A DNA stretch of 64,000 nucleotides from Tetrastigma voinierianum (lineage: Eukaryota > Streptophyta > Magnoliopsida > Vitales > Vitaceae): contig JAEQBH010004570.1 in NCBI GenBank assembly GCA_016808115.1, forward strand, positions 115,813-179,812. The letters are read 5' to 3'. Shown in pieces: positions 35,696 through 47,639 of the stretch. Position numbers and translations under genes: made by a program. Position 1 is the stretch's first letter. Each line of letters opens with the position of its first letter. The notes under the pieces were generated by a model, which saw only the letters and a list, made by a program, of their open reading frames with translations, made no database searches and had not been told where the DNA came from.

Positions 35696-36074
35696 GCTTA
35701 AGGCCAAAACACCGCTTTTACTCTTCCCGTTTCTCGCCAAACCCTACCCTTTCTCGCCCCCCCCGCACCAACCCCTCGCCGAGTCCACTTCCATCCCGTC
35801 GAGGCCATTGTTCGCCGACACCATCACGCAGACCGCCAATTACCAGCCTCCACTATCAATCCATCGCCCCCGCGCCTTCCACACCAAGCCTGCGTCCGCT
35901 TCGGCTCGTAGGGTCTCGCTACCCGTAGCTTAGTCACCCGGTGCTTGGTCTAGTCTTTCTGCCTGTTTAGGGTCCTCTGGCTGTGTGTACTCAGGTTAGT
36001 CTACTTAGTGCCCCATTCGCTTTAGCTTCGTAGTGCAATTCTAGGCCTAATACGTTGTCTAGTTCATCCAAAGC

Positions 36075-36960
36075 GTGGGCCCTATTGTTATTCGCTCCAT
36101 CAGGACCGCAGAGCACTCAGACTCTTCGGTGACAATGCCTGCAAGAGGCAGAAGTTACTCGGCTAAACTGGCCTGGGCCGTTGAGGACCCGACCTCAATC
36201 TCCCGATGTCACGGTTCGGCTAACGCAGGGCGTGTCACTTCGACCGGCTCCCCACCATCCGCAAGGAAACCATCTTTATTAAGGAAAAGGGTTTCCATCA
36301 CCCCACGACTTTCCTAAAGCACTATCGCTGGGCGGATGGCGAGACCACTAACCACCTCATCCAACTGCGATGAGTGTGGTGCGAGAATTCTACGCCAACC
36401 TCGCCTCCCACATCGTCAAGAAGGTCCGGGTACGGGGTGTGTTGGTAGACTTCAGCGCGGAGTCTATCAACCACTTTTATAATCTTGATCATGTCCCCCC
36501 GGAGCCTTTCGATCGACTTTACGAGCGACCCGACTACCCCGAGGTCATTCGTGTCTTGACAAATGGGCGGGGTGAGTGGAAACTCAACAATGAGGGCCAC
36601 GCCGTCCACTTCAAGGCCAAGCATTTGGCGATATCTCAAAAAACCGGGTATCACTATCACATCGTCTCATTCCGACGACGAATGTGTGTGAAGTGATTGC
36701 CAAGCGTGCCCTGCTCAATTATGCCATCCTTAGGATATTCCTTTCTGACAGTCAAGGTTATAGAGGATGTAATCCCATAACCGACGCTTAAGATGAACTC
36801 TGGGGCACCCTTTCTCATTTATACCTATGTAAACGAAACGCCGGTGCCCTAGATGACAATAAGGCGTGGTTACACCCAATCAGCGCCATATCTGCTTCGA
36901 CAAACCGTACCATTTAATTCGAGGAACTTACGATTCAGCCGCGAGCCCTGACGGCGACGA
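36075..36960 (+). pseudogene. Post-pol ORF with plant-transposon-like domain in the Athila element
   Basis: The open frame 36370-36696 gives VVREFYANL, VRGVLVDFSAESIN and the EWKL segment. This matches the 'putative plant transposon protein' domain (VVREFYANL..FVRGKWVPFDSETIN...W). Text like LLNYAIL (36708) continues the domain after the stop. Upstream, 36135 onward starts MPARGRS in another frame and reads to HYRWADGE before a frameshift into the domain. The ORF is sense, downstream of integrase, where Athila elements often carry an env-like or extra ORF. Function unknown. Confidence 0.65.
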
Positions 36961-38581
36961 GCTTCACGACCTTCCAGTTCGCTGACTCCTCACCCCCGTG
37001 ATGACATCAAGCAACACTCACCCACTTCCACCACCACCATACAGCCTGGAGTAGCCTCCCTCCAAATCCCACACCTAACTTATGACCCGCTCTCCCCATC
37101 GAAGGCTGATGCATTCGGGGATGAGACCCAGAGCACCGAGTCCTCCTCACACACATGGAGGCCCTTCAGGTCGATGCAAAAGATGCGCACGGTTTTCGCA
37201 ACTCAGATTCAAGAAAGAAGAATCCTCCAGCCCAAATACAGCCTTCGCCCACCACCACCACCACCTGCCTCACCACACCACGTTGATTCTGCCCGATCAC
37301 CGTGGAGTTCCTCCACTTTCTATTTTTTCATCACGGGGGAGACCGCCATTGCTGGGTAAAGCTGCAAATGGGTTTTCTTGTGATTAGTATTGTTTTTATT
37401 TTGTGTTGTAGTTTAATTTCGTTTATGCATGTTAGTTTGCATTCAATTTAGTTTCATTTACGCTTTCACTTAGATGTCGAAGCCTTTGTGTCGAGTTCAT
37501 GTTCTCAGGTTTTAGGTAGACTATATACACGTGCAAGGGTGTCGTGTTTAGGTAGTTTAAAGCGTATGATGCCATGTTTCGAGAGTAGGAATCACTTTCG
37601 GGGCCAAACGATTATCATTTTCATGGAAGAAAGGATTCATGTGATGCTCGATGCCTCAGAATTAGGGCTGGAATGGTGGGGAGGCTTCCAGTGGAACCAC
37701 TTCCTGATATTCAAGAAACTATTTCAATGAGCCTACACACACACAGTGATTCTAAAGTTATACCTAGATGCCGAACCCACTACTAAGGTTCAACAAACCA
37801 TGGAGTCTCTAAACACCAAAGAGATAGAGACAATCAGAATAAAAGAGGATTGCCTCGAGCCCAAATAAAATAAAATAAAATAATAATAATAATAATAATA
37901 AATTATTAAAAGTTTAGGCATGTATCAAGCTGAGCTTCCAATCATCCCGCACAATCCGATGGGCCTCAAAGCCCAATGCCCCGAGCTAACTCGGGGCCCG
38001 AGTCATCGACTTCACTACTTCCTTACAAGTGACGTAAGATGGAAGTTTCCTGCATGCCTACAGCCCTTAGGGGGTTTAGTCGAGTGTTCTGGGGTGACGC
38101 TTGTGGGAATCAATGTCTTGCCCTTAACCAACTGGTGGGGAGTCACCAACTAACTCTCGCTACACGGACACTTAGCATAAACTTACTAGCACTAGTTATG
38201 TTCCAGGTTATGAGTAGGTCCAAGTAAGAATTGCAAACAAAGGCGCTCCTATCCCTTTCAGAGTTAGATTTTCTCCCAATTAAAGTAGTTGAACTCAAGT
38301 TTAGTGTCGGAACCTATGTACACTGAGGTCATGTATGCAACGCATATTGTGGTCCTTCGAAAGTTAATACCTCTGAGGTCGACTAGTCAACTTCACCGAA
38401 GTTCAACCTAGTTCTTCGAAAAGTCGAACACCCTTGCTAACCCGTGAACTTCAAATAAAAAGGCACGGTGAGTCTACCAATTTGATCCTCTCTATCTATC
38501 AAGATGTGCATCACTATCTCGTAAGCTGGGACTATAGTATGTAGGTGTTCGCGATTTCTCGGCTTCGTCAGACAAGGCTAA
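36961..38581 (+). other. 3' internal region of the Athila element, mostly non-coding
   Basis: 37080-37370 is rich in CAC/CCA (His/Pro) codons in several frames and may be the low-complexity tail of the upstream ORF. The rest shows no motif. An (AATAA/ATA)n simple repeat lies at 37861-37905. Confidence 0.5.
37861..37905 (+). repeat. Simple repeat, AAATA then ATA units
   Basis: Consecutive AAATA units followed by seven or so ATA units ending near 37905. Confidence 0.85.
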
Positions 38582-38591
38582 GTTTGGGGTG
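38582..38591 (+). promoter_or_regulatory. Athila polypurine tract
   Basis: GTTTGGGGTG directly before the TG that starts the 3' LTR; Athila elements typically use a TTTGGGG-type tract. Confidence 0.75.
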
Positions 38592-39780
38592 TGGAGTGGC
38601 TGAAATACTCGTGCCAAACCCGCAGTCTGGTCTTATGTTTTAGCTTTATTCTATATTTAAATACTTATTTTTGTAAATGACATCTTATTTGTGTAATTTG
38701 GTGTGAATGCAGGCGAAAAGGGTAGTTTTTGGAAGCATTCTGGAGCAGAGGGGTGGGGTGCATGGGGTGGTCGGAACGCTGCGATAGATCCCTATCGCCG
38801 TGACGCCCAACGCCGCGAACACGCTTCGTCAACATATGTAAGTCAACAAGCTTAAGAACGCCGTGACGCCTCAACGCCATGACGTTCCAACATCGCGACA
38901 CAGAACGCCATGACGCCGGCCATGTAGTTTTGCCTCTCAATCATTAAAAGCAAAAAAGGGGGACCAGAAAGGGAGGATCTAGATCGAGGAGCTGCATTTA
39001 GCCAGGGCACTAAAACTATAACAAGAATATTTTTAATTGAGTAAAGAGTAATCATTTGTATTTTTCTTCTGATAGAAATAATCGATGTTTTATAAATTAA
39101 ATAATCGGTGTTCTCATATTCAAGATGTTCTAGATTTATACCTAGGGTGTTGCTTGAACCCCCGTCACGATCGTATTAGATTAAAGATTAGTATTTTATA
39201 TTATTCATTTGTTTATAATTTGTTAACATCCGTCTATATCCGGAATCATTTACATGGTGATGTCCGCCAACATTAGCGTGACTATACCGAGATCCGATTC
39301 GAGAGATGAGGATACCTAAGGATTTGAGTAGAGCAAATTTCTATTGATCTCTGCAAATAGAGATATCTGGCTGTCGCAGGGTACTAAGGTTAGAACATTT
39401 TGCCACTTCGGGCATCGAAAGTTGGGGTGTAGATACACTCAATTCTAATTAGCGAGCGCTGGAGCACAATCTCGAGAGAGGGTATTTCGTAAGCAAGATC
39501 ACCTAGCCATCAATAAATCAAGGCCAAACCGAATAACATTATCTTAAGAAATAATCCATCGAAAGTGGCAAGGTGGGAGACATAGTAGTCTCCATTATAC
39601 GCACTCATTAAGATCGGTTAGTTTAGTTAAAATACGTGTACATCAGTACTCTTTCACACAACACTTATATCCAGATAATATTCAAAAGCCAATCTCCCAG
39701 ATCAACAACACTTATCCCCGTGATTGATTTGCACTACAGGTACACACTATATTACTAGTGGCGCACGCTGCACTTGCGCA
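38592..39780 (+). repeat. Athila 3' LTR
   Basis: Homologous to 26497-27652 throughout. It contains the CG-rich array at 38780-38925, the shared CTGATAGAAATA and CAATAAATCA blocks, and the common terminus TGCACTTGCGCA. Confidence 0.85.
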
Positions 39781-40048
39781 TGGGGCGCACATATATTATT
39801 TGATCATGCATGAGATGATCAACGTCATTGGCTATTATGGATCATCGCCTCAAACATTTATTACATCGGATTGGTACAACCACCCAACAGCTTGTTTAAT
39901 TTCTTTGGTTAGTCTGGCACAGCACCCAATCGCCGCGCTTTATCCCATGGATCGACCTACTCCCAATTGCTAACATTTACAATGGATTGGCAAAGCCACC
40001 TAAATATTACTTGTTGTAATATTCCACAGGTCACTCACAATCTCAACA
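39781..40048 (+). repeat. Copia 5' LTR, second part
   Basis: Aligns with about 44505-44779 of the 3' LTR (GGATTGG...CCACCCAAC, TTGTTGTAATATTCCA) and ends TCTCAACA like the 3' LTR's ATCCCAACA. Confidence 0.8.
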
Positions 40049-40066
40049 ACTAGTATCAGAGTATGG
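40049..40066 (+). promoter_or_regulatory. Primer binding site of the Copia element
   Basis: ACTAGTATCAGAGTATGG lies directly after the LTR end and resembles the plant initiator-Met tRNA primer site TGGTATCAGAGC. Confidence 0.75.
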
Positions 40067-40085
40067 TTCAAGTTTGGGTGGAATC

Positions 40086-40850
40086 ATGGCTAAAAGTTAT
40101 TCGGGTCCCATGATTAAATTCACAGCAACTAATTATTCATTATGGAAATCCATGATGGAGGATCTCCTCAATTGTAAGAATTTATATGATCCTATTGAGG
40201 GAGATAATGCCAAGTCAAGTGACATGTCATATGCTAATCGGAAGAAGTTGAAGAAGAAAACATTGGGTGCCATTTGCTAGTGGGTGGACATCAATCTTTA
40301 CAATCATGTTGCTAAAGAGACAAATCCCCACACTCTTCGGGAAGAACTCGAAAACATGTAATGGTTGAAAGAATCTACAAGCAAATATTTTCGATGGGGT
40401 TGATGAATTTGAAGCTCAAGGAAGGCCAATTGTCGAGCATCCGAATGATTTCAAAGGAATGATCGCAAAGTATCAACAGAGGTCTCTCACTCTGATGATG
40501 AGACCGAGTATTTCGCATCTTCGCTTATTACTCGCACAATCGGAACACTTTGGGTGATGTCTCCGGGAAATTCAGCCCTGTGGCTGAAGGCAAGTCACAT
40601 CACATGGCCGAAATAGCCATTAAATGAAGAAATTGGCGAAAGACTTTGCGGGTAATGATTACGACGCCTTGTCACGGAGAACAAGGGTGGAAGCAAAAGC
40701 AGAGGACCATTTGGGCATAACAAGTCAAGAGGCAGATCTAAGTCTAGAGGGAAAATAAAGTGTTATCATTGTGGCAAAATAGGCCACATGAAAAGGAATC
40801 GCAAGATCTTGAAGCAAGGAGGAGATAAGAGCTAGAAGTAGGAAGACGAC
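40086..40850 (+). pseudogene. Copia gag with CCHC zinc knuckle
   Basis: ATG at 40086 starts MAKSYSGPMIKF, then NYSLWKSMMEDLL, the usual opening of plant Copia gag. WVDINLYNHVAKETN follows a stop near 40278. CYHCGKIGHMKRN near 40760-40800 is the CX2CX4HX4C knuckle; its last Cys is lost to a small deletion. RSKSRGK before it is the usual basic stretch. Confidence 0.88.
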
Positions 40851-40899
40851 AAAAATATCGTTGCTACAACCCGTAATTGGATAATGAGGTACTTTATTT

Positions 40900-42000
40900 T
40901 TGCAATTGGGCATTTATCAATAGCTACGTAGCAGAACAAGACGCCGAAAGGGTAGTGGACTAACAAAGATCATACCATCAGATCCCTAAAAGAGAATATT
41001 TCTCAACATACAAAGCAGGAGACTTTGGCACGATGAAGATGGGATGCAAAAGTATTTCCCAAATCTCGGGGATTGGTGACATTTTCATTCAAACAAGTAT
41101 GGGGTGCACATTGACGTTGAAAGATGTGTGACACATTCCAGACTTGTGTCTATACCTGATTTCAATATATGTCAGATTGCTGACGGATACAACCACTTAT
41201 TAGTAGTGACAATCTGGAAGCTCACCAAGGGATCATCGGGTGGTGGCACGAGGCAGATTATGTTGCTCATCAGACAAGACATATAAAGGTAAAAGGGCGA
41301 AAACTAAATGCGTTTTTATGATGGTACTTCCAGATTTGTGGCACAAGCGACTAAAGTACATATGAGCGAAGGGGTTTATAACTTTTGTCAAACAACCCCT
41401 CATTCCTATGCATCAAAGACAAATCGTAAGAAACCTCAGACTATTGCTTATTTGAAATCAACATAGAAAAGTATCATTCCAAAAGAACTCCACTTGAAAA
41501 TCGAGAAATTGGAATTAATATATTATGATGTTTGAGGATCCATGGAGGTAGATTTGACTGATGGTAACAAATACTTTGTTACTACTGACGGTTTACCAAA
41601 GACATGGGTATACCCTAGATACAAAAAGTCAGTATTTCAAAAATTTAAATCGGCTATGGTGGAGAGAGAGATGGGAAATCCTTTGAAGCGACTTCGAACT
41701 GATAATGGTGGAGAATACATTTCCAGGGAGTTTAAAGAATATTGCTCCAAGCATGAAATCAGGCACAATAAGACAATTCTTGGTACACCACAATACAACG
41801 GTGTTGTAGAGATGATGAATCGGACCATTGTGGAAAATGTCCGATACATGTTAAAATTAGCTAAACTACCTAAGTCATTTTGCGGTGAAGCTATTAACAC
41901 CGTAGTCTACCCGATCAACAACCACCACAAGACGCTTGAACTTCGATATTCCCGAAAGAGCGCTTGCATTTAAAAGATGTTCCATACTCTACTCGCTGTG
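40900..42000 (+). pseudogene. Copia protease and integrase region
   Basis: Protease text is decayed (VWGAH, WKLTKG near 41216). The integrase core is readable in the open frame 41542-41973: YFVTTDGLPKTWVY, then RTDNGGEYISREF and TPQYNGVVEMMNRTI, matching the D-(N)-NGGEY...TPQ.NGVAERMNRT signature of Copia integrases. AKLPKSFCGEAI follows. Confidence 0.88.
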
Positions 42001-42449
42001 TTCGATGCAGCATTCATGCATGTACTAAAGGAGCAAAGATTGAAGCTTGATGATAGCAACCCCATGCATCTTTGCATGATATGGAGATGAGGAGTTCGCC
42101 ACAAAGTTATGAGATTCAGCTGAAGCAAAAGATAGCCGGTAGAGACGCTATGTTTCACAACACAAACCCATTGAAGATATGAGAAATGAGTGATGCAAAA
42201 CTCATGGCATATGAAGGCCTTGCAGATTTGACTCCTGAAAGGACGGAACTCAAAGAACCAGTCATCGAGGAGGAAGAAAGTGGTGATGATAGTTGGATAA
42301 TGGAGGTTGACCAAGGGAGAAATTACCAGGAAGAATGACCTCAATTGAGACGTATAAACTGTGAGAAAGTCAACCATCCACAAGGTATCCAAGTCGAGAC
42401 ACCAATTACGATGAGGAGGGGCCCGAAGCTTCCAAGAAGTACACCATAA
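42001..42449 (+). other. Copia integrase-to-RT linker, decayed
   Basis: By position, the integrase C-terminus and linker; ELKEPVIEEEE-like acidic text near 42250 fits this. No intact frame. Confidence 0.5.
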
Positions 42450-43180
42450 AGATAACATCATGGATAAAAGTCATGCAAGAAGGAGATGAATTCTTATGGA
42501 AAATGATACCACGAGTTGGAAAAAACTCGCCAAAGGGAGAAAAAGCACCTAAGAATAAATGGGTGTTTGCTTAAAGAGTGATGACGAGAAGTTGTCAAGT
42601 ACAAGGCTCGCCTAGTGGTGAAAGGTTTCGTCAAAGGCAAGGTATTGACTTGATGACCCTTTTCACCTCAGAAAATGTGTTCAATCTGGGAAGAGTATTA
42701 GGATCGTTGCAAATTAGTATGAATCTTCAATTAGAGCAACTCAAGTTATGATTGCATTTCTACATGGTGACTTCGATGAAGAAATCATGGAGCAACCAAG
42801 GCCTAAAGTGAAAGGGAAGGAGAACATGGTTTTCAAGTTAAAGAAAAGTCTATACGGACTTAAACAGGCCCCACGACAATGGTATAAGAAATTTGACTCT
42901 TTCAACAATGAGTTGGGAGTACAAAAGGACATTCAGAGATCCTGTGTTTATGTTCTGAGATTCCCACGTGATAAAATCATTCTCCCAAGTATATGTTAAT
43001 GATATGTCGACGCTGGTTAGATGCCGATATGATCTAGAAGTTAAAAGGGAATTGTTAAAGACATTTGACATGAAGGATTGACAATACAAAGCGTATCTCG
43101 AAATGAAGATTCTCGCGAGATGTGAAGGTAGACAAATTATGGTTGTCAAAGCAAGAAATATATATCAACGGATGCTAGAA
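42450..43180 (+). pseudogene. Copia reverse transcriptase remnant
   Basis: The segment 42540-42640 reads KAPKNKWVF and ARLVVKGF-like text. The open frame 42748-42999 gives AFLHGDFDEEIMEQP and LKKSLYGLKQAPRQWYKKFD, the hallmark Copia RT motif. The YVDDML site follows in another frame near 42990-43010 (YVNDMSTL). Frameshifts are present. Confidence 0.92.
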
Positions 43181-43456
43181 ATGTTCAATGTGAAAAATTA
43201 AAACCGCCTCTACACACTACCGCTACTTCAAGTCGTAGTAAGAGACTCGGGCCCATCTACGAGCAGTTAAAAAAGCGCAAAATGCCGCATCATTCCATAC
43301 CACGTAGGGTCAAGTCTAACGTATATAAGCGTGAAGGCACGTCCAAATATATCTCATGCAAAATATTGAGTTGTAAATGCATTCCTAGCAAATCTCGTAA
43401 AGCAATAATCGAGGTCAGAAATGGATCTTTAGATATCTCGCAGGCACCTCAAAGGT

Positions 43457-43925
43457 ATGTTTAAGATTTGTGGGATCGTGAACTACTTCGAAGGTTATAC
43501 CGATTCTCGATATATGGTCGAGACTCGGGATTGTAAAAATCTACTTCTGTGTAATTTATTTACATTTGCAGGGGGAGCTATATCATGGCAGTTAAAGCTA
43601 CAAAAGTGTGTTTCACTTTCTACTACAGAAGCAGAGTATATTGCATCTACTGAAGCTGGGAAAAAGATGCTATGGATGAAGCAATTTCTTCAAGAATTGG
43701 ATTTAAAACAAAGAGACTACATAATACAATAGTCAAAGTGCGATAGACTTAAGCAAGAACACTATGTATCATGCAAGGATGAAACACATAGACGTGAGAT
43801 ATCATTGGATCAGGAAGTTTATTGAAGAACAATTGTTTCAAATAAGAAAGATCCACACCGACGAGAATATTGCTGATATGATGACGAAGGTCATTACAAA
43901 AGAAAACCAGACGATGTATCAAGAA
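43457..43925 (+). pseudogene. Copia RNase H remnant
   Basis: The open frame 43457-43732 gives GYTDSRY, FTFAGGAISWQLKLQKCVSL and STTEAEYIASTEAGKKMLWM. The following frame gives NSQSAIDLSKNTMYHARMKH and HTDENIADMMTK. This is near-consensus Copia RNase H with a frame break at the junction. Confidence 0.93.
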
Positions 43926-43985
43926 CACGCATGAGTCTTTACCAAGGAGTCAAGAAGACTCCCAACCTTCGTGGTGCATGGGTCC

Positions 43986-43996
43986 GGAGGGGGAGA
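43986..43996 (+). promoter_or_regulatory. Copia polypurine tract
   Basis: GGAGGGGGAGA just before the 3' LTR start. Confidence 0.8.
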
Positions 43997-43998
43997 TT

Positions 43999-44779
43999 TA
44001 CTGGTCCAAATTTCCATAAATGTTAAGCAATAGTGGCAATGCTTTTAGGAGAAAACTTTCTCCACGTTGCCACCACGTCGTCATCATATTGTCGTTCGGA
44101 TGAGAATTGGCCTTTGTTTCAATCAATGAAATTGGTTTCCATTTCAACCAATTGAATCCATCCGAGGATCAAACCCTTGCCTATTAATAGTTTCTGAGGA
44201 ACATAATCAAATGGAAATTTCCAAGAGATTAGAAAGAATTTTAGAGATCATTATTTCAATCATGTAGTTGAAAGAATAGCAAACACCGCAAGGCTATCGA
44301 TCGTGGGAGTTGTGCGACATCTCGCGCATTTACTCATAGCTGATTATTTTCTCATATTTGCCCCGTGAAGATTTCCTTGATTCTTAGAGTTTTACCATGT
44401 TTTATCGGGTGTCATTATTATCTTACCTTCTTATTTTTTTTAAGATTGACTTAGTCATCCATCTATACTTTCATTTCCCGGGAAGGCCAAGATAACCCAC
44501 CCATTTGCTGGGGTTTTTATTATGTGGATCACTAACCTCCCATATATTGCTTATTTACATTTCCATGGATTGGCAATAAATCCACCCAACTGTTGTTTAT
44601 TCTCGCTGCTTCTGCATTCTACACCCAATTCATTGCTTATCCCGCCATCGGGTCTCGCCTCCCAATTATGCTTTATCCTCAGCAGCGATCGCCTTGCCTC
44701 CCAATTAACATGTAATAAAGGATTGGCAAAACCACCCAACATTTGTTGTAATATTCCATACGCCACTACAATCCCAACA
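43999..44779 (+). repeat. Copia 3' LTR
   Basis: 781 bases, uninterrupted, and the reference for rebuilding the order of the split 5' LTR. Starts TACTGGTCC and ends ATCCCAACA. Confidence 0.85.
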
Positions 44780-44784
44780 AAAGG
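44780..44784. repeat. Target site duplication, right copy (AAAGG)
   Basis: Exact copy of 25926-25930. Confidence 0.8.
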
Positions 44785-44884
44785 AAATTTACTAAGATTC
44801 CTCTATCTTGCAAATGAGTACGCAAAGATAAGAATTTTAATTTTTTTTTATTTTAAGTTAAACGCTATTTAGAATGAAGTAAGT

Positions 44885-44985
44885 TGTTCCCACTATGACT
44901 CGAATCAAAGATCCCTACTGGCTTTCCTTATGCCCTTACCTTTTTAAAACTTTAAGTGCTCTACCATTGGAGCTAGACATGATTA
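44885..44985 (-). ncRNA. tRNA-like (SINE-like) remnant
   Basis: On the minus strand, TAGCTCCAATGGTAGAGC is a good D-arm/box A. About 55 bases on, TTTGATTCGAGTCATAG is a box B/T-arm with a nearly complete stem. No proper acceptor stem or anticodon arm is evident, so this is more likely a tRNA-derived SINE head or pseudo-tRNA than a functional tRNA. Confidence 0.5.
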
Positions 44986-45167
44986 AACAAAATATCGATA
45001 TTGAAAATACTTGAGTTTGAATCCTTTAAGATGCAAATGGAAATTTTCAAAGCGCTTTTCGTTTTTTACTTAACGCCGAATATAATTTTTATTTTAAATA
45101 GTGCTTAATAGAATTGGTGACAGTCATTTTTTCTTAAAAAATCCATCTTTTAATTTTTATCTAAAAT

Positions 45168-45174
45168 TTATATA

Positions 45175-45214
<40 letters not shown>
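45168..45214. repeat. (TA)n microsatellite
   Basis: Nearly perfect TA dinucleotide run. Confidence 0.95.
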
Positions 45215-45217
<3 letters not shown>

Positions 45218-45896
45218 TATTAAATTAGAAATGAGAGTTTCAATTATATCATAAAAAGAATATGATTTTATATTATAATATTTAATATTTTCTTAATTTA
45301 AGAAAAATATTAAGAAAAAGCAAAAAAAAAACCCAAATATTTTAGCCTTTGTATTCAACGTCACCTAGCTTCTACTCTACTCTTCTCCCAAAACTCCTCA
45401 GTTTCCAAACACCATCTTCTACCCAATTTCAAGATTTATTATTATTTTTTTATGGAGTAAGGGACTGAGTAATTTTCTTGATTAGTTGATGTAGTGTAAT
45501 TGGTGTGGTACATCTTTTTTTAAGGTCACATATAATATGGGGTTCTACTTAACGCTACCCTATAACCTATATCCTTTCTTGGGTTTTTTTACTTGATGTG
45601 CATATGTAAAAATGACTTGTTTGATGTTTTTTTACTTGATGTCATCAGTAAAATGAATCCGTTTGATTTTTTTAAAGTTTAATACATATTATTTTCGTAC
45701 AGGAGTTTGTGTGTATGAGGTATAGTTGTGTTTGTATGAAAAATTATAACTAGTATAACTGGAATTTTAAAATAGAATAATTTTTTGAATTTAAATGAAG
45801 TATAAATTTATTTTTTAGTACATATATACCAAAACAAGTAAATTAAAGAAAAACCACTTCCAAACATGTTATTTAAAATATTCAAAAATTGTTTTC

Positions 45897-45899
<3 letters not shown>
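45215..45899. other. AT-rich intergenic spacer
   Basis: No gene or element recognised; bounded by two TA microsatellites. Confidence 0.6.

Positions 45900-45935
<36 letters not shown>
45900..45935. repeat. (AT)n microsatellite
   Basis: Perfect AT dinucleotide run. Confidence 0.95.
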
Positions 45936-45940
<5 letters not shown>

Positions 45941-47040
45941 GTGAGCTGTGATCGGTTTGGTGCCAAGCCATCCTTAAATAAAGAGGTATACGAGGCTGAA
46001 GGAGATGGAAAGCAAATTGTTAGCAAATTATACATACCAACAACACAAGCGCAAAGTTTTCATGGCAACAAACCATCTATTATTTTTTTACCAACCATGA
46101 AACCAAATCATATAAAAATGGATTTGATCCTATCGATGCTAAAGTTTAGACACTTTAGGCCACAACGAAAATGCATAATAACCCTATTGAAGAAGAACAA
46201 AAATAATACATTTTCAGTAAAATACCAACCAAAATCTATTGGCATTCCAAGGCTCTGTTTAGCTTTCTATGCTCAAGAACAGCAACTTCCAAGATTCTTT
46301 TGGCTTCTGTGTCCATATCCGCTAACTCACTAGCAATCTGTGAAATTATAAGTTACCCAAGTCAAAAATAAATATATAAATATATCTAGAGCTAAACAAT
46401 AAAATCACCCTGAAGACTCACCTTCCCATAGATGTTTTCCTTAGTAGGAGAAGCTCCATGTACTAACACCTAATAACACTTACATGTTCACCCCTGGCAG
46501 CATGATGAAGAGGCTACACAAGTAAGCAAAATGATAAAACCGTAAGTCATTAACAGTCACCCTTTTTGTAGTGTTTGAAGTGTGATGGATCCAGCTCATT
46601 TAAAGCCATAAGTTTGAAACTGGACTCTACCAAGAAGGCTTCAAAACTCAAGGCATATATTTGTTGGTGTAACTTAGAAACTTACAGTATCACCTTCTAC
46701 ATCAACTGATTCCAGCATTCTCTTAACGCATTCAGTGTTATTTGCACTGTTAATTGGGGAAGTCCAACTATTTCTGTGAAACCTCCTGCACAAGCATCGT
46801 GTAGAGGAATAGCTCCATCTTCATCCTTGGTCCCAATGAAGCCCCTCTTTCCAATAGTAGCTAAATGAAAAGATTCTTCATAATTTCTTCTGAATATGGT
46901 AGTCATAACAATAAATATTTATAAGGTCTAAAATATAAGGCAACCTGACAGGGCAGAAAACCATACAAACAGGTCAGATGAGAGCAGAATCCCATCTTCC
47001 ACAGAGGTTCATCAATGCTCGCCAATGTATCTGTGTACAC

Positions 47041-47639
47041 ACATATATAGGGATTGCATCAGAATTAAAATGATGTCTTCAAAAATAAGATTTCATTTTC
47101 CATAGCCTTTAACCTATGTCTGATTCTTGGAAATGTTGAAGGAAAATAAATAAGAAACATAGAAGAAAAGAAAAAACAAAAGAAAAAAAATTAACTTGAT
47201 TAAATATTTCATGCTTTTTAAAACTCATTTCATATATTTTTCCTCTTCTTGATAAAAATAATATAATTTGTAACTATATAGTTTCTAACTAGCTTAAGGT
47301 TCATTTGAAGAAAGAATGAGTCATGAGAGGAGGTGTTGGTTCATTGTGGACTCAGAATCCTAAATACTTTTACCAGTATTGCTAAAGGAAAGTTTAAAAG
47401 ATCTAACATTCGGGAGTGATCCCCTCTTCCCAAGGTCCAAAGTGCATTCCTTGTCCTCTGGCTAGAAGAACAGGCAATGACATAGCCTGTTCTATGAAAG
47501 GATCCTTCATAGAAGTGTTAAGAAGGCCTAGGAGTAATAGGTGATATGGTGTGGATGAAGTTAGTGGATAAAGAATCGTAGTCTAGGGAATAACTTTCGA
47601 AGTGTAGCTTAGTGACTCGGGAGGATGTGGGTGTCGGAT
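47041..47639. other. Intron 1 sequence of the ankyrin gene next to the LINE
   Basis: Nothing recognised; could include the extreme 5' part of the LINE. Confidence 0.45.

Larger units (their letters stand above)
26497..39780 (+). mobile_element. Athila-type Ty3/Gypsy retrotransposon nested in the Copia 5' LTR
   Basis: LTRs at 26497-27652 and 38592-39780 are homologous along their length, and the element ends TG...CA. Plus-strand coding remnants run gag, protease, RT, RNase H and integrase, with Athila-specific text (IEDVLVKVDKFIFP, PLPSHLKYAYLG, RVCIDYRKLN, FRPY..GNKVVVHTDHSA). A post-pol region with a mobile-domain-like ORF follows, then a GTTTGGGGTG polypurine tract. Flanking pentamers are TCGGA (26492-26496) and TGGGG (39781-39785), at best a decayed duplication; the Copia 3' LTR carries TGGGG at the corresponding point. 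Confidence 0.92.
25931..44779 (+). mobile_element. Ty1/Copia retrotransposon (Tork/TNT-like), split by an Athila insertion
   Basis: The 5' LTR is in two pieces (25931-26496 and 39781-40048), the 3' LTR is 43999-44779, and exact AAAGG repeats flank the whole. The internal region has a tRNA-Met-type primer site, gag with a CCHC knuckle, integrase, RT and RNase H in Copia order on the plus strand. Without the 13.3 kb insert the element is about 5.6 kb. The coding region is broken by stops and frameshifts, but RNase H and parts of RT and integrase are easily read. Confidence 0.92.

Noticed and set aside
36370..36696. Env-like gene in the Athila element
   Set aside because: The readable text matches the plant-transposon domain rather than an envelope glycoprotein, and no signal peptide or membrane segment is visible.
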